The notes under the pieces were generated by a model. It did no database searches. It was not told where the DNA came from and saw nothing but the letters and a program-made list of their open reading frames with translations. From Lodderomyces elongisporus (taxonomy: Eukaryota; Ascomycota; Pichiomycetes; Serinales; Debaryomycetaceae), in contig NC_083676.1 of NCBI RefSeq assembly GCF_030384665.1, positions 1,364,001-1,428,000 on the forward strand: a DNA stretch of 64,000 nucleotides, given 5' to 3'. Numbering within the stretch: position 1 is the first letter of the stretch; every line of letters begins with the position of its first letter. Below are positions 56,543 through 64,000 of the stretch, piece by piece. A program made the position numbers and the translations under genes.

Positions 56543-59500
56543 ACAAACAGGAATTACAGTGGAATGATTGTGGAATGACAGTGGAGTGCAACATTTGAGT
56601 TGGAGTTTTTTCCCCTTCCTTTCTTATTTTTCTATTTTCGTTTTTTGCTTGATTTAAACATTTTGGCATTTGGTGTGGAATGGCGGGGGAGATGAACTAC
56701 CAAAGAAGAAAAAGATGAAAAAAGGTTTTCTTTACATCATAGCTGGACTATGGATTAATTAACAGCATCACCACATGGGCATATATGATTGTACAAAAGT
56801 TGTTTATTTGGCATATTACTGTTTGATTTTATTTTTTTTGCCAATCTTTTGTGTGGAGCAGGGTTGCTCTTTTACACATTTATCTTGTATGAATTTTTCA
56901 CATATATATGACTGCAATTACAATTACTACCACCCATTACTATTACCCACTAATACTACCTACTACTGCTACTACTACTACATGTTTTATACAAAATAGA
57001 ATGAGCATTAAGATATACAAAAAGTTTAGATTTACATTTACTTCATAATACAATACACTGTTTGAATTTCCTTCTTTTTGCTTTCTGTCTCTGTATATTT
57101 GTCTTCTCTACACATACTAAAACGAATAACTGTGGGATTAAGCAATCTATTGCACCATCCCTGTCATTCCTACCCAACTTCTTGCTTACTCACACTAATT
57201 ACCCAAGTGTATAGACGTCGTACAGATTTGTTCTCTCCCACTTTCGCCCATTATGTGGTCATACATATCACTTGGAACATGGTACATCATCCAAATCATT
57301 TTTCCAGAGTACAGCTGTAATTGCTTGTCATGTTGCCTTGTTTCTATTTTATAATGTGAAGAAAGAAGAAAATAAATAAAAGAGTAAAGAAGAAAGATGG
57401 ATTATACAAAGCAACGTCACAATCGAAAGTCTACATTGAAGAGAAGAATTCAACTACGTTCTATCAAACGTTTTCTTATGGATTTTTGTTTATACTTATA
57501 CAAAGAAGTAGTATTGAGGTTGCTCTGGTTCCTACATGTTGCTAGTGGTCAGCACAAAAAAAAACAAAAGAAAAAATAAAGAGAGAAAAAGCTAGATAGA
57601 GCAATTTGTAATTCTACTTTACCTATCCTCGATTGCTTTCTTTTTAATTCACCTTCCTATTGGTTAAATGATAGAGCTATTTGTTCAGCACTAGAACTGT
57701 GGATCCCGGTCCTCCATCCTGACATTGCATCCTAAAATGAAAAAAACTTCAATTTTGTTTTTTTTTTTTTTTGGTTTTGCTCTTTTATTGTTTATTATAG
57801 AATATATTAGGGTCTAGACTTGGAGTTTAAAAATTTCGTAGCCATATGCTCATCGCACTGTTGAGAAAGTGGCGAATATACAAATTATACTTTCCTCTTC
57901 TTCTTCTTCTTGTTCGTTGTTGTTGTTGTTGTTGTTGGCTAATGATCCGCAAAGATGTACCGTGCAACCATTCATGTGATTTTCAAAACCACTTACAAAT
58001 GAAATTTTCAATAAACTACCTGTGAGTATTTTGCCAGATTCGTGTTTCTTAAACAGGGGAAACAAGTAATCCAAACAAGAGGGAAGCTTTCTATTTTTTT
58101 TTGTTATCTATTTCTACCCCCCCCCCCCCCCCCCCATACTCCCGTCTTCTTCTACAGATATATCAATGAGTCTAAATGGAAAGGTGGATATACACATTTC
58201 CGCCGCTTTTCCCCCAATTTCCTCTTTGCTTCCTTTCCCGCTTCCCCCACCCCCCCTAAAAAAATAAAAAATAAAATAAAAAATAAAAAATAAAATAAGA
58301 AAATAATAATTGAACTTATCGCTCACTTTTGTGTAATCAAATTGTTATTATAATATATATATATATATATTATTTGTTTTTTGCAATTAGAAGAATTTCC
58401 TTATCTCCGGGTGGTACCTTATTCCATATGGATGGAAAGTGGCTGGAGGAGAAGTGGGGGGGGTTAGCGGTGGAAAAGCGGATGTAAAGTATTTACCGGT
58501 GGACTGGAACATCAAGATTATCAATTTTATTTTTTCCTTGGGGGATGCCACCTTATCCAAAATACAATAAAGAGAAATAAAGCCTTTCATCCGAGTGACT
58601 CACATAATCTATTTTATAATTTTAATAACCAAAATTGAATACATAAGCTTAGGCTATTGTATTCAGTATTCAAACCAAGAAACGTTGATCACATAAAGTA
58701 TTTGATCCCAAGCACTTTGCCGAACTAAACTTTATGTATACTTGAAAGAAGAGAAAGTTCACAAACAACATCTAAACTTTTTTTCAATCCACTTGGTTTG
58801 AAGTAGTGAATGAATAGAATTTGCAATCAGAGATTTCCCTCAAACTTGAGTAGATCAGTGGACACTCTAATTAGGAGGAACATCAGCACTTTTCCTTTTC
58901 TTCTTTTTTTTTGTTTTATTTACAATTACTAAGTTCAAGCTGCAAAAAGAAAAAGGGTCACGTGCATTTTTAGAGCCCAATTATTTTTTTTAAACAATCC
59001 ATTAATAAACTTGATATTACATCATAAACTTTTCTCTCCCTCTATATATATATATATATATATATGTTGCTTAGGTATACATTGTTCGTAACAATGTTGA
59101 AAAAATCTCCAATGGTGGACTTATCCCTATACCCATATTCATAAATAGAAACGGTCATAAAATTAAATGTGTTTTGAATTCTCCAACAATAAGTTGACCA
59201 CAACTAGCACCAGGCTAATTTTTTGGATTGGAAACCTGGTAAGCTACCACATTAGCCCACCCATAATCATCCATGTCTCTTTTCTTTTTTTTGTCTTTGT
59301 AAAGCTCACGAATCAGTTGGAAAAAGACTAATTAAAAAAAAAATTAATAAACATAACCTTAACATTAACCTTACATCTCCTATTGACCATTTTCAATAGT
59401 ATCACGTGAAAGGAATTTTTATGATTTTTTTTTTTTTTTTAGATTATTCCTAATGGAATCACTTACTTAATTAAATGAAAAAAAAATAAAGAACTATTTT

Positions 59501-59682
59501 ATGCAAAAACTTTGAACTGAGCCGCACAGATGCCACCCTAATAAAAAGAAAAAAAAGAAGAGAGAGAGAGAGAGAAAGCACTTTTTCATCTTGAAATGAT
59601 CTAATCAAATCCAAGTTTATCCTCCATCTGCTCTCCTTCACATCTACTCCAGTTCATTGTACCAAATTGCAAAGAGCCCAAA
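56543..59682. other. 3.1 kb spacer REG-like to AIM23
   Basis: No gene recognised. It contains a 19-base C run at 58117-58135, AAAAT repeats at 58258-58300, TA runs at 58354-58370 and 59043-59065, GTTGTT repeats near 57915-57936, E-boxes CACGTG at 58968-58973 and 59402-59407, and a GA run at 59560-59576. The last 300 bases are the likely AIM23 promoter. Confidence 0.55.
59402..59407. promoter_or_regulatory. E-box CACGTG upstream of AIM23
   Basis: A palindromic Cbf1-type site in TCACGTGA context, about 275 bases before the AIM23 ATG. Confidence 0.45.
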
Positions 59683-61074
59683 ATGAAGCTGCACACAAGG
59701 ACTTTGCTTGCACCAAGCACTAGATTCTTTTCTAGTACATCCATCCACCGCGCATTGAATCGCCCTCATCGACCTCATTCCCCTACTCATGCTCAATCTA
59801 AACCACAGCACGAATCTCGTTTCCAACCTCGAACGGGCAGTAACTTGTCTCCAAGACAAACCCGATTTGGCAATAACAATGAAAGGTATGGCTCAGCATC
59901 GGGTAAACAACTGGGTCAAAACGATCGTTATAGAGGTGACTTTGCACCTAAAAGATACAACAACCACAACAATAACAGCAACAACAACAACAACGGTGGT
60001 TATCCAAGCTCCAATGTAAACAGTAGGAATGCTGCACCCCCTAACCAAAAACTGAATATCAATCATTTTGCAAATGATAAATTTGCAAAAGATGGTTACT
60101 ATACACGTAGGGATCTTTATGAATTGCAAGAAATATTAGAAAGTAGCACAGAATCTACAAGAGATGCAATCCGGTCACTATTGAATCAATTGGTCGATAT
60201 AGCCCCTGATCGATTTGTTAATTTGGTGACTGATCAAGGGTTGAAAGAGACGGATATCAAGTTTGTGATAAAAAATTTGGATTTGAAAAAAGAAGGAATA
60301 TCTATACATTCGAGCAGCAGAAAAGCTGACTCAAAGACAGAAGATGGGGCAGACAAGGGAGCCAGTACCAAGCCGCAACTCCCAATTGTGCGCATTCGTC
60401 CCATAAGGGATATGATTCAAGCCTACTCCGAGGAAAAAGCGAAACTCAAGGAACTCGAATTGATCAGCATGGGCTCCAAAAAGGCATTGCGTCAAATGGA
60501 CAAAAAATTGAAAACAGCGCAAAAGCAAAGCAGTGAGAAGTCCATACAATTTACCTGGGGAATAAGCATGAATGACTTGAAAAACCAAAAATTCAATGAA
60601 TTGAAAAACCGTCTCCTGGGAAGTAAAGGCAGTAATAAAGTTAACTTATACTTGATCCATGATCAGCGAAGGGCAGATTGGTCAGTATACGATATATACA
60701 AAAAAGACCAACTGGGTGAACAAGTTAAATTGGAGTTGAAAAGAAGACAGTTGGTTAAGAAAACAGTTGAAGAGATGTTGAATAACGAAGAATTGGGGTG
60801 GACCTGGACTTCGGAAGGAGATGTCGAAACAAAGTTGGTTTATTCCATAACAAAAAAACCAACTACCGGAGGTACAAATAGTACCAGTACTATTAAACAA
60901 ACAGATAAAAATAGAGACGGAACAATTAGGGATAAGAAGAAGGAGAAACTTGGTTCTGCTGTGTCTGCATCAATATCACTGCAGCAAGCAGAACCTAAAC
61001 CGCCAGCCAAGGAAAAGAAAAAATTAACAGATGAGGACCTTGATGCATTATACTCATTCAAGATTGACGATTAA
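59683..61074 (+). CDS. AIM23: AIM23 mitochondrial translation initiation factor 3
   Basis: A 463-residue mitochondrial IF3 needed for balanced translation of mitochondrial mRNAs. The N-terminus MKLHTRTLLAPSTRFFSSTSIHRALNR is a good presequence; a low-complexity Arg/Asn linker with an Asn run follows. An IF3 N-like region (DLYELQEILESS...) and the IF3 C-like domain (IVRIRPIRDMIQAYSEEKAKLKELE, KSIQFTWGISMNDLKNQK) match Aim23. The C-terminal Lys-rich tail is longer than in S. cerevisiae (356 residues in all). Convergent with the next gene; the 3' spacer has AAATT/AAATC repeats. Confidence 0.85.
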   Translation: MKLHTRTLLAPSTRFFSSTSIHRALNRPHRPHSPTHAQSKPQHESRFQPRTGSNLSPRQTRFGNNNERYGSASGKQLGQNDRYRGDFAPKRYNNHNNNSNNNNNGGYPSSNVNSRNAAPPNQKLNINHFANDKFAKDGYYTRRDLYELQEILESSTESTRDAIRSLLNQLVDIAPDRFVNLVTDQGLKETDIKFVIKNLDLKKEGISIHSSSRKADSKTEDGADKGASTKPQLPIVRIRPIRDMIQAYSEEKAKLKELELISMGSKKALRQMDKKLKTAQKQSSEKSIQFTWGISMNDLKNQKFNELKNRLLGSKGSNKVNLYLIHDQRRADWSVYDIYKKDQLGEQVKLELKRRQLVKKTVEEMLNNEELGWTWTSEGDVETKLVYSITKKPTTGGTNSTSTIKQTDKNRDGTIRDKKKEKLGSAVSASISLQQAEPKPPAKEKKKLTDEDLDALYSFKIDD

Positions 61075-61318
61075 ACTAAGCAATAACGTGTACATATATA
61101 TATATATTATAAATTTCATGATGATCTACATTAAAAAAAAAAAATTTTAAGGAAAAAAAATCAAAACCAAAATCAAATTAAATCAAACTAAATCAAATTA
61201 AATCAAAAAAAATTAAATTAAATTAAACCAAATTAAAAACAAAAAAATTTACAAAGTACTGAGTACAGATATGTAATGCGGAGCAAAAATTAAATTGAAA
61301 AATTTGCCATATAACGCA

Positions 61319-63160
61319 TTATACAATACTCCCATATCTATAACTTTGATTCGATTGCAAAATCTTATCATTTTGTTTCTTTTTGATTGCAAGTTTCTTA
61401 TCGCGTAAATTTTGCTGTCGCTCTCGTAGTTTCTGTACCCTATACCCATACATATGACTCGCTAACACTCCATCGATTATTGGGTAATTAAGTATTTGTT
61501 TTGTATGTTTATCCTCTAGCGCATAATTCCCTATGGTGTCTATTGCCTCCTGGTAAATTGCTTCATCTTCATCAAACTTCTCATTGGTGTAATCTATTCT
61601 TGATAGAAGCGGATCACTATTAAAGACATCTTGCATAGATGTAGACATCTGAGATGACCCTGACGCAATTGATCTCATCGCGTCCGAATCCTCCATGCCC
61701 GTTACGCCAGTCGCCTCCTCATCTTCCTCCAATATCGGAGAGTTGGGTGGTGAAGTCATTGGTGATGTTTTTGGAGAAGTAGGATATATCGCCCTCATCG
61801 ACGTGTTGTTGGACAACAATGATGCATTATCCGGTTGCAACGCATGAATCTCCGATGTACTAGGAACAACCCCGGGTGCGGATACAACTCCGCCACTTTG
61901 GTTCGCGGCCGGTTCTGGCAACCAATGTTTGTGTTTTCCGTCATAATGATATCGCAAACCCTGATGTATTCGACTCATTCTACCTTTGGAATCCGGATGC
62001 GCCACCATCGCCTCAACAGAGTCAAACTGGCGGTAATCCTTGTAATGCTCACCACTAAATGTCTTTTGAAAATCAATCAAAAGATCTTTGAACCCTAGCC
62101 AATCCTTTAATGCATATTTGAATTTGTATCTACCCCATGGTAATTGCGAAACTGTGAACGGATAGTAGGAGAATGAGTACCAATGGCCAATTGCAAATGC
62201 AATTAATTCAACACACAACAACGCATTTTGAATGCACACTCCAATACTCTCACCATTACCATTACCGTCACCACTACCATCATTTTCCCCCTCGCTACCC
62301 GGAAGAAGTTGAAAGAAATTTAATATTGCGAGAATAACACCTTGCCAATACGAGGCAAAAATGATTAGTTTCACACAAAGAAATTTGCCCACTGGTTTAA
62401 ATGGCTTCAAGTCATCCCATAAGATTTTCCAGAAAATCGCTAAACTGTAAAGACTCAATGTTACGCTTGCATTGTAAATAACCGTCATCCACAAATAAAT
62501 CAGATGCAAGCTCATATCGTTGACATTATACCAACCAATCATCTCAAAAAACAACGTCGAGAAACAAATCACTGGCTTCAACCACACGTATTGCAATATC
62601 CCTCGCTTGATATTAAGAAAAGTACGAGAGTCTGAGATATCCAATGGTGGCATAATGTATTGCATAATTCCAGGGTGTCGTACAGGTGCTCGGCCACTAG
62701 TCATTATAATAATATTTCTCTCTCCTCCAAGCATATCTGTAAGCAAAGAGAAAAAAGTATAAATCACAAATGCCTCATAAATTTCCCGTAATGGTTCAAC
62801 TATAAAACGAATCAACGGCGACTTTTGGTTTACAAGCATTGAGTAGCACGAAATGGCAAAAAGTGGAACGATAAGCTGGATTCGAATCATAAGTCGCTGT
62901 TGGAAAGGTTTGCGGTAATTGAAGAGGTGGAGAAGTATACTTAGAAAAATAATCATTGCCGAAGTTAATGAGCTATAGAAAGATAGCGTGATTATCCATT
63001 GCGGAATATATGGAACGGATGTGATGTTCATGAGATGAGATGTTCTGATGGTGGTGTTGGTAGTGGTAGTGATGGCTGTACTGAATGTGGTTGTGCTAAC
63101 TGTCGCGGGGTTGCTGCTATTGATATTGAATGATATGACATCGTGGATTGACATTACCAT
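61319..63160 (-). CDS. OST-alpha/TMEM184 (DUF300) family vacuolar membrane protein
   Basis: A 613-residue protein with about seven membrane segments between 45 and 370, including FRKPFQQRLMIRIQLIVPLFAISCY-type sequence, VIYTFFSLLTDMLGGER and FLCVKLIIFASYWQGV, all characteristic of the organic solute transporter alpha family. Yeast relatives are YKR051W of S. cerevisiae and Hfl1 of S. pombe, which sits on the vacuole and binds Atg8 without lipid attachment. A hydrophilic C-terminal tail of about 240 residues carries SPKTSPMTSPPNSP repeats, likely phosphorylated, and a basic end. A second Met at residue 3 could also serve as start. Confidence 0.88.
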   Translation of the reverse strand: MVMSIHDVISFNINSSNPATVSTTTFSTAITTTTNTTIRTSHLMNITSVPYIPQWIITLSFYSSLTSAMIIFLSILLHLFNYRKPFQQRLMIRIQLIVPLFAISCYSMLVNQKSPLIRFIVEPLREIYEAFVIYTFFSLLTDMLGGERNIIIMTSGRAPVRHPGIMQYIMPPLDISDSRTFLNIKRGILQYVWLKPVICFSTLFFEMIGWYNVNDMSLHLIYLWMTVIYNASVTLSLYSLAIFWKILWDDLKPFKPVGKFLCVKLIIFASYWQGVILAILNFFQLLPGSEGENDGSGDGNGNGESIGVCIQNALLCVELIAFAIGHWYSFSYYPFTVSQLPWGRYKFKYALKDWLGFKDLLIDFQKTFSGEHYKDYRQFDSVEAMVAHPDSKGRMSRIHQGLRYHYDGKHKHWLPEPAANQSGGVVSAPGVVPSTSEIHALQPDNASLLSNNTSMRAIYPTSPKTSPMTSPPNSPILEEDEEATGVTGMEDSDAMRSIASGSSQMSTSMQDVFNSDPLLSRIDYTNEKFDEDEAIYQEAIDTIGNYALEDKHTKQILNYPIIDGVLASHMYGYRVQKLRERQQNLRDKKLAIKKKQNDKILQSNQSYRYGSIV

Positions 63161-63718
63161 TTAGCACATACACAAATTTGTTAATCTTTAAGATATCAAG
63201 AAACAGAAAAAGTTAAAGTTAAAAAAAAAAAAAAATAAGCCTAAAAAATGTCAACAAAGAGTTGGTTGCTTGTGGCGATGTTTTCAATTATGATTGTGCT
63301 TCACTGATTACGAATGATTGATTACTCTTTTCTTTCATATATAATAATTTAGGTGCTTGTGCATATTTTATTTTATTTTAAGAAAAAAAAAGAGAATTTT
63401 TGTGTCATGCCCATAGTAATGCCGGGTAAATTATTTTGAACTGAACTAGTCCAAAGATTTAGAACCAAATTGGTTTAATACATTACGAAAAGTTTAACAT
63501 TACGTTAAAACCCTTTTTTCAAACCTGAAGTAGCATAAAAGCACCATAAGACGCAAGGAGAAAAAGAATTGTGAAATAAAGTGAAATGTAGAGGAAGAAA
63601 ATAACAATAAGTAAACAAGAAAAGGCACTATTGTCTTAATGCAAAAGAAGCGATATTCAATAATAGTAGTAATACTCGAAAAGAAAAAAAAAAAAAAAAA
63701 AAAGAAATAAAAGAAAGG
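63161..63718. promoter_or_regulatory. spacer between kinase gene and OST-alpha-family gene
   Basis: About 560 bases, the 3' flank of the kinase gene and promoter of the leftward membrane-protein gene, with A runs at 63217-63234 and 63683-63702. No gene seen. Confidence 0.5.
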
Positions 63719-64000
63719 TTAGGCTAATCCTTGTTCTTTCAACTTTCTCATGGATTCCTTTTCTTGACTAATCTTTTTCAAGTCATCTTCAGTCACCAAA
63801 TGATGTTGGTGGTTTTCACTGCTTATAGTGTGTTCGTCAACTCCAGGCTGACCGATGATTTTACATTCGTGAACTGATTGCACCCATGAATCTTTTATTA
63901 CGTCGGGCATAAGATATCTCTTTTTCGGATCTAATGTCAACATGTGCTTAATTACTGTGCGTGAATCGTGGGGAAGTAATCTTAGTAACCTATCGGGCCC
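63719..64000 (-). CDS. C-terminus of Ser/Thr kinase, Hal4(Sat4)/Hal5-like, cut by window edge
   Basis: 93 codons ending at the stop near 63719, open to the window end. RLLRLLPHDSRTVIKHMLTLDPKKR is kinase subdomain XI with its conserved Arg, and the tail holds SVHECKIIGQP, HHLVTEDDLKK and a charged helix. This tail style is that of the fungal Hal/NPR kinases that stabilise potassium and nutrient transporters at the plasma membrane; Sat4/Hal4 looks closest from memory. The catalytic core is outside the window, so the subfamily is tentative. Confidence 0.75.
   Translation of the reverse strand, partial: GPDRLLRLLPHDSRTVIKHMLTLDPKKRYLMPDVIKDSWVQSVHECKIIGQPGVDEHTISSENHQHHLVTEDDLKKISQEKESMRKLKEQGLA

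Overview
The window is nuclear DNA of a budding yeast. Genes are compact and almost all intronless, spacers are AT-rich and full of A, T, CT and C runs, and every recognisable protein has a close Saccharomyces-type homologue. Runs of CTG codons sit only in disordered protein segments, and isolated CTG codons in ELP3 fall where homologues, as I remember them, do not carry leucine. This suggests the CUG-Ser clade (Candida/Lodderomyces group). Low-complexity content would fit Lodderomyces elongisporus or the C. parapsilosis complex, but I cannot prove the species.

Layout. 0-7 kb: probable start of a leftward gene at the left edge, a 4.6 kb gene-free spacer, then a Zn2Cys6 regulator. 7.2-8.7 kb: eEF1B-gamma (CAM1/TEF4) with one intron. 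8.9-13.7 kb: an LTR retroelement with LTRs that read as identical, a 5-bp target duplication, a broken gag, a displaced integrase scrap, a 67-bp tandem array and no reverse transcriptase. 14-18 kb: MNN9 and NOG1. 18-22 kb: a 24-copy TTAGTGTG minisatellite and a LEE1-type CCCH gene split by one in-frame TAG. 22-28 kb: MBA1, ELP3 and PBS2. 31.8-39.4 kb: REV3 and ALG8. 40.6-47.5 kb: a pyruvate decarboxylase paralogue, a second Zn2Cys6 regulator and an AVT3/AVT4-type vacuolar amino-acid transporter. 47.5-55.6 kb: an 8-kb gene-free stretch with two strong hairpins. 55.6-64 kb: a small REG1/REG2-type phosphatase-1 regulator, AIM23 (mitochondrial IF3), an OST-alpha/TMEM184-family membrane protein and the C-terminus of a Hal4/Sat4-like kinase.

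The genes are a normal eukaryotic mix with no operons. Themes are translation and ribosome assembly (CAM1, NOG1, ELP3), mitochondrial translation (MBA1, AIM23), glycosylation (MNN9, ALG8), stress and nutrient signalling (PBS2, REG-like, Hal4-like), translesion DNA synthesis (REV3) and transcription control. The least ordinary parts are the gag-only retroelement with its rearranged interior, the interrupted LEE1 reading frame, the 8-bp minisatellite and the very long gene-free regions before regulatory genes.
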